Of a stretch of 64,000 nt of DNA, positions 28,579 to 37,879 are shown one piece after another; position 1 is the stretch's first letter, and each line of letters begins with the position of its first letter. A program made the translations under genes and the position numbers. The DNA is from Halosimplex litoreum (GTDB taxonomy: Archaea; Halobacteriota; Halobacteria; Halobacteriales; Haloarculaceae): contig NZ_CP065856.1 in assembly GCF_016065055.1 (NCBI RefSeq), positions 3,471,836 to 3,535,835 of the forward strand, read 5' to 3'. Under the pieces are notes generated by a model that made no database searches, had not been told where the DNA came from, and saw only the letters and a program-made list of their open reading frames with translations.

Positions 28579-30240
28579 GTGAATCCACGCGCCTACTGGC
28601 GGTTCGTCGTCGTCACGTGGCAGTTTCTGCCGTTGCTGGTCGCGTACACGCGGGACCGCAACCGGTTTCTCTTCTTCGGCAGGGGTCGGTCGGTCTCCTC
28701 GGAGACCCGCCGCGAGCGAGCGCGGGTCCTGCTGGACACGCTCCTGACGCTCGGGCCGACGTTCATCAAGCTCGGCCAGCTGCTGTCGACGCGGCCGGAC
28801 GTGCTCCCGCCGGAGTACATCGAGGAGCTCGAAGAGCTACAGGATCGAGTCCCGCCGGCCGACTGGGAGCGCGCTCGCGAAGTACTCGAATCGGAGGTCG
28901 GGCCGGTCGAGCAGGCGTTCGACGAGTTCGACACCGAGGCCATCAGCGGGGCCAGCCTGGGCCAGGTGTACTACGCGACGACCGAGGACGGCGAGGTCGC
29001 GGTGAAGGTGCGCCGGCCGGGCGTGAAAGGCCTCATCGAGTCGGACCTGCGGGTGATCCGCTGGTCGCTCCCGATCCTGATGTACTTCGTCGACGAGTCG
29101 CGCTCGTTCTCGCTGCAGACGCTCGCCGACGAGTTCGACAAAACGATCCGCGAGGAGATGGACTACGGCCGCGAAGCGGAGATGCTCACCGAGATCCGCG
29201 GTAACTTCGCCGACGACCCACGGCTCCGGATCCCCGAGGTCGACGAGGCCCGGTCGACGAAGCAGGTGCTCACGATGGAGTACGTACCGGGCACGAAGAT
29301 CACGAACATCGACGAGCTGGACGACCGCCACCTCGACCGGACGGAACTGGCCGAGACCCTCCAGGAGGCGTACCTCCAGATGATCATCGAGGACGGGGTC
29401 TTCCACGCCGACCCCCATCCGGGGAACCTCGCGGTGCAGGACGACGGGACGCTCGTCTTCTACGACTTCGGCATGAGCGGCTACGTCGACCCGTTCATCC
29501 AGGACAAGATCGTCGACTTCTACGTCGCCGTCGCCGACCAGGACATCCAGGCGATCCTCGACACGCTCGTCGAGATGGGCACGCTCTCGCCCGAAGCCGA
29601 CCGCAAAGTGATGGCCGACGTGCTCGAACTCGCCATCGCGGACGCCCGCGGGGAGGACATCGAGCAGTACCGCGTCCAGCAGATCGTCCAGCAGGTCGAG
29701 GACACCATCTACGACTTCCCGTTCCGCTTGCCGGCCAACCTCGCGCTCGTCCTCCGGGTCGCGACCGTCGTCGAAGGGGTCTGCGTGACGCTGGACGAGG
29801 ACTTCGACTTCATCGACGTGGCCACGGGCTATCTCCGCGAGCAGGGCTTCCTCGCCGACACCGCTCGCGAGTACGTCGAGGACCGCGTCGACGAGGTCCA
29901 GGAGGCCACGAAGTCCGCGGTGCGGACGCCGCCGAAACTGGAGGAAGTGCTCGACCAGGCCATCAACGAGGACCTGCAGGTCGAAGTCGACATCCGCGAC
30001 TCCCAGAGCCTCCTCGATCGGATCGCGAAACGGCTCATCTACGGGATGGTGCTGGCCAGCGCCGTCTTCTCCTCGGCCGTCCTCGTCGCCTTCGAGCAGT
30101 TCACGGCCGCTGCCGTCGCGGTCGGCTTCACGGTGTTCGTGGGGCTGCTCCTGTTTCTCTCCTTCCGCGACCGCAAAGGCATCCGCGCCCAGCCGCAGTT
30201 CACCCGACAGAGCATGCGCGAAGGCGACCGCGAACGGTAG
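28579..30240 (+). CDS. ABC1/AarF/UbiB family atypical protein kinase
   Basis: A 553-residue membrane-anchored atypical kinase/ATPase related to UbiB and COQ8. Family motifs are present: the KxGQ helix TFIKLGQLLSTRPD (near 66-79), the Ala-rich loop SGASLGQVYYA, VAVKVRRPG, the catalytic HADPHPGN near 275-282, and the metal-binding DFGM near 296-299. Two membrane segments close to the end (MVLASAVFSSAVLVAF and AVAVGFTVFVGLLLFL) anchor it. Related proteins support isoprenoid quinone metabolism; in haloarchaea menaquinone is a plausible context. The start is a GTG, eight bases after the Hsp20 stop. Confidence 0.9.
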   Translation: MNPRAYWRFVVVTWQFLPLLVAYTRDRNRFLFFGRGRSVSSETRRERARVLLDTLLTLGPTFIKLGQLLSTRPDVLPPEYIEELEELQDRVPPADWERAREVLESEVGPVEQAFDEFDTEAISGASLGQVYYATTEDGEVAVKVRRPGVKGLIESDLRVIRWSLPILMYFVDESRSFSLQTLADEFDKTIREEMDYGREAEMLTEIRGNFADDPRLRIPEVDEARSTKQVLTMEYVPGTKITNIDELDDRHLDRTELAETLQEAYLQMIIEDGVFHADPHPGNLAVQDDGTLVFYDFGMSGYVDPFIQDKIVDFYVAVADQDIQAILDTLVEMGTLSPEADRKVMADVLELAIADARGEDIEQYRVQQIVQQVEDTIYDFPFRLPANLALVLRVATVVEGVCVTLDEDFDFIDVATGYLREQGFLADTAREYVEDRVDEVQEATKSAVRTPPKLEEVLDQAINEDLQVEVDIRDSQSLLDRIAKRLIYGMVLASAVFSSAVLVAFEQFTAAAVAVGFTVFVGLLLFLSFRDRKGIRAQPQFTRQSMREGDRER

Positions 30241-30339
30241 TGACGGCCTGGAGAGTGCAGCGGTGGGGTCGAACCGCCTGGATTTCCGGGGCGGAGACGT
30301 TCCGTACCGTTTATACCGGTCGCTCGTTTACGCCGCGGT

Positions 30340-30717
30340 ATGGCAACGAAGCAGGTCGAGGTCCGCGATCTGGACGAGGGCAGCTACGTCATGATCGACG
30401 ACGTAGCCTGCAAGATCAACGCCTACAGTACGGCCAAGCCCGGCAAACACGGCAGCGCGAAGGCTCGCGTCGAGGCCGAGGGCGTCTTCGACGGCAAGAA
30501 GCGCAACCTCTCCCAGCCGGTCGACGCGAAGATCCGCGTCCCGATCATCAACCGCAAGCAGGGGCAGGTCGTCTCGACCTCCGGCGGTGACGAGGCGCAG
30601 GTCATGGACCTGGAGACGTTCGACACGTTCACGCTCGCGCTCCCCGACGGGGTCTCGATGGAACCCGACGACGAGATCGAGTACCTCGAGATGGAGTCCC
30701 AGCGCAAGATCGTCTGA
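30340..30717 (+). CDS. translation initiation/elongation factor aIF5A
   Basis: A 125-residue archaeal IF5A. The hypusination loop [12 protein letters not shown] has the modified Lys at residue 36, in the first SH3-like barrel; the OB domain follows ([10 protein letters not shown] to the end). It relieves ribosome stalling, for example at Pro runs. A TATA box TTTATAC at 30311-30317 lies about 25 bases before the ATG, as for a leaderless message. Its partner enzymes are nearby: agmatinase follows after 12 bases and deoxyhypusine synthase lies at 40.7 kb. Confidence 0.96.
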   Translation: MATKQVEVRDLDEGSYVMIDDVACKINAYSTAKPGKHGSAKARVEAEGVFDGKKRNLSQPVDAKIRVPIINRKQGQVVSTSGGDEAQVMDLETFDTFTLALPDGVSMEPDDEIEYLEMESQRKIV

Positions 30718-30729
30718 GGCCCGAGTAGG

Positions 30730-31536
30730 ATGTTCCCCGGCGCGGCCGCCGCGCGGGCCGACGCAGCGTACGCGCTCGTCGGCGCACCGCTCGACGCCTC
30801 CACCTCGTTCGAGCCCGGGGCCCGCTTCGGCCCCGACCGCGTCCGGCGGTACGCCGAGGCCTTCGACGACTACGACCACCACACCGACCGGAACTTCTCC
30901 GAGTTGGCCGTCTACGACCACGGCGATATCGGCCCCACCGCCGACACCGAGGAGTATCTCACGTTCCTCCGCGGGGCCTGCACCGACTTTCGCGAGGAGG
31001 GGGCGGTCCCGCTGCTGGTCGGCGGCGAGCACACGGTGACCGTCGCGGGCGTCCGCGCGGTCGACCCCGACGTGTTCGTCTGTCTCGACGCCCACCTCGA
31101 TCTCCGGGAGTCGTACGCCGGCGACCCGCTCAGCCACGCGACCGTCACTCGCCACGCCCTCGACGTGGCGGACCGAGCCGTGATCCTGGGCGCGCGCACC
31201 GGGAGCGAGGCCGAGTGGGACCGGGCGAGCGAAGCGGACGTTCGCGTCGTACCGCCAGCCGAAGTGACCGACTGGGAACCCGACTTCGACGCCGACGAGT
31301 CGGCCTACCTCAGCGTCGATATCGACGGGTTCGACCCGGCCTACGCGCCCGGGACGGGGACGAAGGAACCGTTCGGTATCGAACCGCGGACGGGGCGGCG
31401 CGTCGTCCGCGAGGTCGCCCCGCACGCGGCGGGGTTCGACGTCGTCGAGGTCAACGACCGCGACGACGGCCAGGCGGCGACCCTGGCGGCGAAGCTCCTG
31501 CGGGCGTTCGTCTACAGTCACGCGGCGGATCGATAG
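30730..31536 (+). CDS. speB: agmatinase (ureohydrolase family)
   Basis: A 268-residue Mn-dependent ureohydrolase. Metal-binding motifs are GGEHTVTVAG (near 98-107), FVCLDAHLDLR (near 116-126) and YLSVDIDGFDPAYAPGTGTKEP (near 196-217). Agmatinases turn agmatine into putrescine and urea. In Haloferax volcanii the gene next to aIF5A is needed for hypusine formation, in which an agmatine-linked intermediate is proposed to be cleaved after transfer to the Lys. The same gene pair here, 12 bases apart, supports this role. Substrate choice is inferred. Confidence 0.88.
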   Translation: MFPGAAAARADAAYALVGAPLDASTSFEPGARFGPDRVRRYAEAFDDYDHHTDRNFSELAVYDHGDIGPTADTEEYLTFLRGACTDFREEGAVPLLVGGEHTVTVAGVRAVDPDVFVCLDAHLDLRESYAGDPLSHATVTRHALDVADRAVILGARTGSEAEWDRASEADVRVVPPAEVTDWEPDFDADESAYLSVDIDGFDPAYAPGTGTKEPFGIEPRTGRRVVREVAPHAAGFDVVEVNDRDDGQAATLAAKLLRAFVYSHAADR

Positions 31537-31631
31537 GGGGTGCGAATCGGGCCGTTCCCGCCGCCGGTTCGCGGCCCGCTCCGACCGTCGGCACCGACTG
31601 TTTTACGTCGGCCGAGATACACGGTGGGGGC

Positions 31632-32648
31632 ATGGACCGACTCTCGTCCTGTTACTTCTGTGGCGCCGCCCTGGACGCCACGCTCGAAGAGCATCCCGTG
31701 GTCCCCGCCGCGCTCCACCCGGGGACCGAGACTCAGAAGACGGTCGTCCTCTGTCGCACCTGCCGGCGGAAGCTCGACGCCGTCCTCGACACCGTCGTCG
31801 ACGCGGTCGAAGCCAACGCCGGTGACGTCACCGCCGGGTCCGGCTCAGGGGGGGCGGCGGGCTCGGACGGATCGACGGGTTCGGGCGACTCGACGGCTGG
31901 GGCTGGCGCCTCGGAGGGGGACATCGAATCGACGCTCGGCGACGACGACGAGATCCTGTCGCCGCTGGGCGACGAGGAGCCGACCGCCGAGGAGGCCGCC
32001 GAGGCCTCGGACATGGAGTTCGGCGACGACCGCGCGGCCGACGACGAGTCCGATTCCGAGAGCGAGTCCGAGGACAGCGACGGCGAGTCGAAAGCGCGCA
32101 AGTACACCCGTTCGCGGGGCGCGGGCTTCCGCAAGGAGGACGACGGCCCGACCGAGACGGGGTCGCTCACCGGAGGCTCCTTTGACGCCGAGGACGAGGA
32201 GGACGACACCGACTCGAGGTCGCTGACCGGCGACGCGTTCTCCGACGACGGTGACGACGCTCGCTCCGCCGGAACGGACGGCTCGACCGCCGAGTCGACG
32301 GGCGATCCGCTGGCGAACGGGTCCTCGGACGGATCCGCCCAGACCCCGTCGGACGAATCCGGTGGCGACGCCGGGTCGGCCGACGAGTCGGGCGGGTCGT
32401 CCGGCGACGGGTCGGACTCGGGCGAGAGCGGCGGCGACCACCGCGTCTCGATGAGCCGCCTGGAGAACACGAAGGTGATGCGCCTGCTGGAGAACCGCGA
32501 GTTCCCGGTCGAAAAGGCCGAATTCGTCACCGTTGCGGCCAACGCTTACCAGGTCTCCCAGAGCGACTGCGAGAAGGTGATCGACCTGGCGGTCGAGCAC
32601 GACCTCCTGCGCGAGGAGAACGGGCAGCTCTACGGCGGCGACCCCTGA
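31632..32648 (+). CDS. zinc finger - acidic linker - winged-helix protein
   Basis: A 338-residue haloarchaeal protein of unknown function with three parts. Residues 1-60 are a zinc finger (CYFCGAAL and CRTCRRKL). Residues 65-260 are a Ser/Asp/Glu/Gly-rich disordered region, with basic patches such as SKARKYTRSRGAGFRKE. Residues 263-335 form a helical domain (SMSRLENTKVMRLLENREFPVEKAEFV, KVIDLAVEHDLLREE) like a winged helix. The plan suggests a regulator or RNA/DNA-binding adaptor (inference). The ATG at 31632 is directly before the Cys motif. Confidence 0.75.
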   Translation: MDRLSSCYFCGAALDATLEEHPVVPAALHPGTETQKTVVLCRTCRRKLDAVLDTVVDAVEANAGDVTAGSGSGGAAGSDGSTGSGDSTAGAGASEGDIESTLGDDDEILSPLGDEEPTAEEAAEASDMEFGDDRAADDESDSESESEDSDGESKARKYTRSRGAGFRKEDDGPTETGSLTGGSFDAEDEEDDTDSRSLTGDAFSDDGDDARSAGTDGSTAESTGDPLANGSSDGSAQTPSDESGGDAGSADESGGSSGDGSDSGESGGDHRVSMSRLENTKVMRLLENREFPVEKAEFVTVAANAYQVSQSDCEKVIDLAVEHDLLREENGQLYGGDP

Positions 32649-32744
32649 CATCGGCGCCACGGTCCCCCTTTGCTCCGAACGTCACGTTTCGACGCGCTTT
32701 CCGAACCCACAACGAATAGGGGCGCCTCGGTCGAACGGGCGGGC

Positions 32745-33512
32745 ATGGACCTCTCGACAGTCTGCGAGCGCTACGACGAGCGGCTCTCGCCCGGCGAGTA
32801 CGCCGACGTGGACGCCAGCGCCAACGGCCTCCAGGTCGGTCCCGACGAGGCCGACGTGGAGACGGTCGCGTTCGCCGTCGACGCCGCCGGTGCGACGATC
32901 GACGCGGCACTCGACCGCGGCGCGGATCTCCTGGTCGTCCACCACGGGCTCTCCTGGGGCGGCATCGACCGCGTCACCGGCCTCGACTACGACCGCATCG
33001 CGCCCCTGATCGAGTCGGACCTCGCGCTGTACGCGATGCACCTTCCGCTCGACGGCCACGACGACCTCGGCAACGCCGCCGGCGTCGCCGACCTGCTCGG
33101 GCTCGAAGCCCGCGAACCGTTCGGCGAGATCGGCCCGGTCACCATCGGCCAGCGCGGACGGGCCCCGGAGCCGTTCTCGCCCGACGGATTGGCGTCGCTG
33201 CTCGAATCGGAGCTGGACACCGGCGGCGAGGGCGTCCAGCACTTCGCCTTCGGGCCCGACGAGATCGAGGACGTGGCGGTCGTCACCGGCGGCAGCGCCG
33301 ACTGGCTCGAAGAAGCCATCGACGCCGGCGTCGACGCGTTCGTCACCGGGGAGGGGAAAGGGAAGGTGTACCACCAGGCCCGCGACGCCGGCGTGAACGT
33401 CTTCCTCGGCGGCCACTACGCCACCGAGACCTTCGGCGTGCAGGCGCTGCAGGACCTCGCCGAGGAGTGGGGCCTGGAGACGACGTACGTCGACCACCCG
33501 ACCGGGCTCTGA
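32745..33512 (+). CDS. Nif3-like dinuclear metal centre protein
   Basis: A 255-residue protein of the Nif3/YbgI (DUF34) family. The metal-binding motifs are LLVVHHGLSWGG near residues 63-74, YAMHLPLDGHDDLGNA near 99-114 and the C-terminal GGHYATETFG. The family forms hexamers and binds two metals; a role in the metal-dependent regulation of GTP cyclohydrolase or general metal handling is proposed elsewhere, but no reaction is proven. The ATG at 32745 is chosen as the one followed by the family start MDLSTVCERYDERLSP. Confidence 0.88.
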   Translation: MDLSTVCERYDERLSPGEYADVDASANGLQVGPDEADVETVAFAVDAAGATIDAALDRGADLLVVHHGLSWGGIDRVTGLDYDRIAPLIESDLALYAMHLPLDGHDDLGNAAGVADLLGLEAREPFGEIGPVTIGQRGRAPEPFSPDGLASLLESELDTGGEGVQHFAFGPDEIEDVAVVTGGSADWLEEAIDAGVDAFVTGEGKGKVYHQARDAGVNVFLGGHYATETFGVQALQDLAEEWGLETTYVDHPTGL

Positions 33513-33600
33513 ACGGGTCGACCCCGGTTGCGCGACGACGGTTGCGAGGGGATCGCAGGCCACCGGTATTCTCAAACCCTTCCGCCTCGGACCGGGCCGT

Positions 33601-35046
33601 ATGCCTATCGAGGTCGAGGGCGCGTCGACGACGGCGCGCGTGATGGTCGACGACGAGTCGCTGGTCGAGGAGAACTGCCTGTCCCAGATCCGGGACCTCG
33701 TCGACCACGAGGCGTTCACCGAGCCGGTCCGGATCATGCCCGACACGCACTGGGGTGCGGGCGCGCCGATCGGCTTCGCCATGCCGTTGGCCGGCCGGGT
33801 CGTCCCGAACGTCGTCGGCGTCGACGTGGGCTGCGGGATGGCCGCGACGAACCTCGGCCCCGAACTACCGCTGGAACACGACGAGCGCGAGCGCCTGGTC
33901 CGCGAGGCCGTCCCGACCGGGCGGTCGGTCCACGACTACGACGACGCTCCCCACCTGGTCGAGCGGTTCCCCTTCGAGCGGGCCGACGACGTGTTCGACC
34001 GCTTCGAGACGGCCTACCGCGACCGGTTCGACCGCGCCGTCGACCCCATCGAGTTCGACTTCGACGGCTACGACGGCGACTACTTCGAGTCGCTGTGCGA
34101 GCGCGTCCTCGCCGACCAGGCCCAGGGGATGGGCTACGTCATCGAGAGCGCCGGCACCCTCGGCGGCGGCAACCACTTCGTCGAGTTCGCCCGCGCACAG
34201 GCGTCGGGCGACTACTGGCTGGTACTCCACAGCGGGTCGCGCTACCTCGGCAAGGCCGTCGCCGAGTACTGGCAGCACAGGGCCAACAGCTACCGCAACA
34301 CCGACGCGATCCGCGAGGCCGTTCCCGACGAACTGACCGAGTACCTGAAGTCCGACCCCGAGACCGTCGCCGACGCCGACTGCTTCGAGTGGGTCACCGG
34401 CGGCAAGGGGGAGTCCCACCTCCGGAAGGACCGCATCCGCGCGGACTTCGAGGGGCGCCGCATCGAGGAGGTCTTCGACACGCTCGGCGACCTGCGGCCC
34501 GAGACGGGCCGCGACAGCGACCTCGACTACCTCGACGGTCGGGAGGCCCACGGCTACCACGTCGACATGCTGTTCGCCCAGCAGTACGCCCGCTGGAACC
34601 GGGAGCTGATGAGCGACGCCATCTGCGAGACGCTGGGCGTCGAGCCCGTCGAGCGGTTCCAGTCGGTCCACAACTACATCGACTTCGAGGATCTGACCAT
34701 CCGGAAGGGCGCGACGCCCGCCCGCGAGGGGCAGCGACTGGTCGTGCCGTTCAACATGGCCGAGGGGTCGGTGCTGGCCCGCGGGAAGGGCAACGACGAG
34801 TACCACCGGACCGCACCCCACGGCGCGGGCCGCGTGATGGGTCGGCGGCAAGCCCACGAGGAGCTGTCGGTCGATGCGTTCGCCGACGCCATGGACGGGA
34901 TCTACTCCGAGTCGGTCGGCGAGGCGACGCTGGACGAGGCCCCGATGGCCTACAAGTCCGCCGAGCGCATCGCCGCGGCGCTGGCCCCGACCGCCGAAGT
35001 CGAGGACCGGCTCGAGGTCGTCCACAATCTCAAGGCCACGGATTGA
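33601..35046 (+). CDS. rtcB: RNA-splicing ligase RtcB
   Basis: A 481-residue tRNA-splicing ligase that joins 2',3'-cyclic phosphate and 5'-OH ends with GTP and Mn. Metal ligands include Asp75 and Cys78 in GVDVGCGM and His in GGGNHFVE. The guanylated His is His407 in APHGAGRVMGRR. Length and start (MPIEVEGAST) fit archaeal RtcB. In haloarchaea it seals exons cut from tRNA-Trp, tRNA-Met and rRNA precursors. It is a single gene here; RtcA, another RNA-end enzyme, lies 11 kb downstream on the other strand. Confidence 0.96.
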   Translation: MPIEVEGASTTARVMVDDESLVEENCLSQIRDLVDHEAFTEPVRIMPDTHWGAGAPIGFAMPLAGRVVPNVVGVDVGCGMAATNLGPELPLEHDERERLVREAVPTGRSVHDYDDAPHLVERFPFERADDVFDRFETAYRDRFDRAVDPIEFDFDGYDGDYFESLCERVLADQAQGMGYVIESAGTLGGGNHFVEFARAQASGDYWLVLHSGSRYLGKAVAEYWQHRANSYRNTDAIREAVPDELTEYLKSDPETVADADCFEWVTGGKGESHLRKDRIRADFEGRRIEEVFDTLGDLRPETGRDSDLDYLDGREAHGYHVDMLFAQQYARWNRELMSDAICETLGVEPVERFQSVHNYIDFEDLTIRKGATPAREGQRLVVPFNMAEGSVLARGKGNDEYHRTAPHGAGRVMGRRQAHEELSVDAFADAMDGIYSESVGEATLDEAPMAYKSAERIAAALAPTAEVEDRLEVVHNLKATD

Positions 35047-35178
35047 CCGCCGGATCGGACACCGGAGCGGCGGTCCGTCAGTCGACGCGGTTCCGTTCTA
35101 TCAGCGGGACGATCCGCTCACGAACGACGGTCGCATCGACGCGGTTCCAGCCGCGTATCGAGACGCCGCTGCCGAGTA

Positions 35179-35838
35179 TCACTCGCCGTCGGCCGAGACC
35201 GACAGTTCGAACCACCAGTCGACGACGGTCGGGCCAGAGTCCGTCCCCTCCTCCTCGGCGGCTTCGTCCCACAGCGCGACCGACGCGTCGAACCGGTAGG
35301 TCCCCGGTCGAAGGTAACCGTCGACCGTGTAGTCGTCCCATACCTCGTAGGTGGTCGCGACCGTATCGTCCGATTCGAAGGGGTATCGTCCGCAGCCGTA
35401 GCCGTCGAAGCCGACGCTGTCGCGCGGCGGGCGGTCGCGCGTCCAGCACTCGCCAGCGCGGTCGGTCGGCGCGTCGCCCACCCGGTAGAGCCAGAGCCCG
35501 TTCGGCTCGCTCCGGCCCGCCCCTCGGTTCAGGATGTGGCAGCGACCGTCGTCGATGACGTCGATCTCGCGGTCCGGTCCGTCGTTTCCCAACCCGACGG
35601 TCACCCGCGCCGGCGCCTCCGCGGTCGACCGTCCTCGTTCGATCGTGACGGTCGCCGAGAACTGTGCCTCGTCGGAGGCCGTCGCCGACCCCGCGAGTTC
35701 GACGCGGCGGGGCTCGGGTGACTCACAGGTCGGCTGGGTCTCGGTCTCCGAGTCCGTCCGCTCCGGCGACCCCACCGTTCGACAGCCGGCGAGCGCGGCC
35801 GAGGCACCCAGCGAAGCGAGGACCGTTCGTCGTCGCAC
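35179..35838 (-). CDS. predicted Tat lipoprotein, haloarchaeal, unknown function
   Basis: A 219-residue protein whose first 19 residues, MRRRTVLASLGASAALAGC, are a Tat signal with a lipobox (LAGC), so it is exported folded and lipid-anchored on the outside. The mature part has strand-rich stretches (AQFSATVTIERG, RVTVGLGNDG, TYRFDASVALWDE) typical of beta-sandwich secreted proteins, and three Cys (CHIL, ECWT, GCGRY) plus one near residue 38 that could form disulfides. No family is recognised. It is one gene, convergent with rtcB. Confidence 0.8.
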   Translation of the reverse strand: MRRRTVLASLGASAALAGCRTVGSPERTDSETETQPTCESPEPRRVELAGSATASDEAQFSATVTIERGRSTAEAPARVTVGLGNDGPDREIDVIDDGRCHILNRGAGRSEPNGLWLYRVGDAPTDRAGECWTRDRPPRDSVGFDGYGCGRYPFESDDTVATTYEVWDDYTVDGYLRPGTYRFDASVALWDEAAEEEGTDSGPTVVDWWFELSVSADGE

Positions 35839-36040
35839 ACCGCCCGGTTCCGGTTCGACCGGTATAGGCTTCCGGGGACACCGACCGATTCGACCCGTGC
35901 GCCGCGGGCCGCCGTGGTACTACCCCTCACCCGATACGTACAGTGTGAAACTGTCGCACGACGCTCGAAACGGCCGAAAACCGGCGATCGGACGTATTCG
36001 ATTGGAAACGCTTTAGCCCGACGCTCGGATACTGCGGGCA

Positions 36041-37228
36041 ATGAGTTACCGCATCGGACTCGTCGGCAAGCCCTCGGTGGGCAAGTCGACGCTGTTCAAC
36101 GCCGCGACGATGAACGACGTGCCGGAGGGCGCCTATCCGTTCACGACGATCGACCCGAGCGTCGGCGAGGCGTACGTCCGCGTCGACTGCGCCGCCCCGG
36201 AGTTCGACCACTCCTGTACGCCGAACACGGGCTACTGCGAGGCGGGCAAACGGTTCGTCCCGACCAAACTCGTCGACGTGGCCGGCCTCGTCCCCGGCGC
36301 CCACGAGGGGCGCGGGCTGGGCAACCAGTTCCTCTCGGACCTGAACGAGACCGACGTCCTGGTCCACGTCGTCGACTTCTCCGGCGAGACCGACATCGAG
36401 GGCGAGGCGACCGAGGACCACGACCCCCGCGAGGACATCGACTTCCTCGAAGCGGAACTTGACATGTGGTACCTCGACATCCTCGAGAAAGGCATCGAGC
36501 GGTACAGTTCGGGGTATCACGGCCAGGATCGCGACATCGAGGTCGACCTGGCCGAGCAGATGAGCGCGTTCGGTATCGGAGAGGACGCGATGAAGCAGGT
36601 CATCCTCTCGCAGGGCCTCGATCTCGACCCCGACGAGTGGGAAGAGTCGGACCGCGAGGCGCTCGCCCGCGAGATCCGCCTGCGGACGAAGCCGATGGTC
36701 GTCGCCGCGAACAAGATGGACAAGCCGGTCGCCCAGGACAACTACGACGAGATCACGAGCGACGACGACTACGACCACCTGACGTTCGTCCCCGTCTCGG
36801 CTCACGCCGAGAAGGCGCTCAAGTCCGCCGACGAGCAGGGCGTCGTCGACTACCGCCCCGGCGACTCGGACTTCGAGATCGTCGACGACGTGAGCGGCGA
36901 GCAGGAGGCAGGGCTCGAACAGATCCGCGAGTTCGTCACCGAGTACGAGGGCACCGGCGTCCAGCGTGCGCTCGAAACCGCGCTGTTCGACGTGCTCGAC
37001 GCTATCGCCGTGTTCCCCGGCGCGGAGAAACCCCAGGAGGACGGCACGTTCCTCCAGGACTGTTTCGTCCTCCCGGACGGTTCGACCGCCGAGGACTTCG
37101 CGTACTTCCTGCACACCGACATCGGCGAGGGGTTCCTCCACGCGACGGATATCCGCTCGGGCCGGCAGGTCGCCGCCGACACCGAGCTCGACCACCGCGA
37201 CGTGGTCGAGATCACGACGACGAACTGA
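36041..37228 (+). CDS. ychF: YchF/Obg-family redox-regulated ATPase
   Basis: A 395-residue P-loop protein. The nucleotide site is GLVGKPSVGKSTLFNA (near 7-22), the G3 motif DVAGLVPGAHEGRGLG, and NKMD near 225. The C-terminal TGS domain covers about residues 320-395 (LPDGSTAEDFAYFLHTDIGEGFLHATD). YchF proteins prefer ATP and bind ribosomes, affecting redox response. The archaeal form is close in size to the bacterial one. A CGCTTTAGCC box about 30 bases before the ATG may be its TATA element. Confidence 0.92.
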   Translation: MSYRIGLVGKPSVGKSTLFNAATMNDVPEGAYPFTTIDPSVGEAYVRVDCAAPEFDHSCTPNTGYCEAGKRFVPTKLVDVAGLVPGAHEGRGLGNQFLSDLNETDVLVHVVDFSGETDIEGEATEDHDPREDIDFLEAELDMWYLDILEKGIERYSSGYHGQDRDIEVDLAEQMSAFGIGEDAMKQVILSQGLDLDPDEWEESDREALAREIRLRTKPMVVAANKMDKPVAQDNYDEITSDDDYDHLTFVPVSAHAEKALKSADEQGVVDYRPGDSDFEIVDDVSGEQEAGLEQIREFVTEYEGTGVQRALETALFDVLDAIAVFPGAEKPQEDGTFLQDCFVLPDGSTAEDFAYFLHTDIGEGFLHATDIRSGRQVAADTELDHRDVVEITTTN

Positions 37229-37269
37229 GCGAGCGATTCAAGAGACCGTGCGCCCTCACCGGTGACAAC

Positions 37270-37845
37270 GTGACGACGCCGTCGTACGACGACGTCGCGA
37301 CCCACGAGGACCTCCTCGCGTGGTCGCGAGCCTACTGCAAAGACGTTCGCCGGGAGTGGCTCGTCGACGTGCGCTTCGACCTCGTCGAGTGGGAGGTCTC
37401 GACGCGGTCGAAACGGCGCGCGGCGGCGGTCAAACGGCCGAAGATCCCCGAAGCCGAGGTCGGGACGCCGATCGACTGGGAGCGCGCCGAGGCCGCTGGC
37501 GGTCGGGTCGCCGACGGGCGGCCGTTCTCGGCGACGATCTCGCTGACCTGGGACGCCTTCGACGCCTTCGACCGCGCCCAGTGGGAGTCGACGCTGCGGC
37601 ACGAACTCGTCCACCTCGAACAGTACCAGCGCTGCGGCACGACCGGTCACGGCCCGGCGTTCGAGACTCGCGCGCGGGAACTCGACACGGAGGTCCACTG
37701 CGAGACGTTCGCCGAGGCGAAGTACGTCCTCCGCTGTGGGGAGTGCGACGCGCTGGTCGCTCGCCGCTACCGCGACTGCAAGATCGTCCGGCGAGCGGAG
37801 GAGTACCGGTCGTCGTGTTGCTCGGCGGCGCTGGCCGTCGAGTAG
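37270..37845 (+). CDS. SprT-like metalloprotease-domain protein
   Basis: A 191-residue protein with the zinc motif HELVHLEQYQRCG (His111, Glu112 and His115), followed by GHGPAF and a C-terminal zinc ribbon with CGEC and CC pairs. SprT proteins resemble the protease domain of Spartan. The start is a GTG at 37270 giving TTPSYDDVATHEDLL; there is no better ATG. The gene begins 41 bases after the ychF stop and may be in the same transcript. Activity as a protease in archaea is inferred. Confidence 0.85.
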   Translation: MTTPSYDDVATHEDLLAWSRAYCKDVRREWLVDVRFDLVEWEVSTRSKRRAAAVKRPKIPEAEVGTPIDWERAEAAGGRVADGRPFSATISLTWDAFDAFDRAQWESTLRHELVHLEQYQRCGTTGHGPAFETRARELDTEVHCETFAEAKYVLRCGECDALVARRYRDCKIVRRAEEYRSSCCSAALAVE

Positions 37846-37879
37846 CGATCCGTGGGCGACCGCAGCTGTCGGCGCTCGC

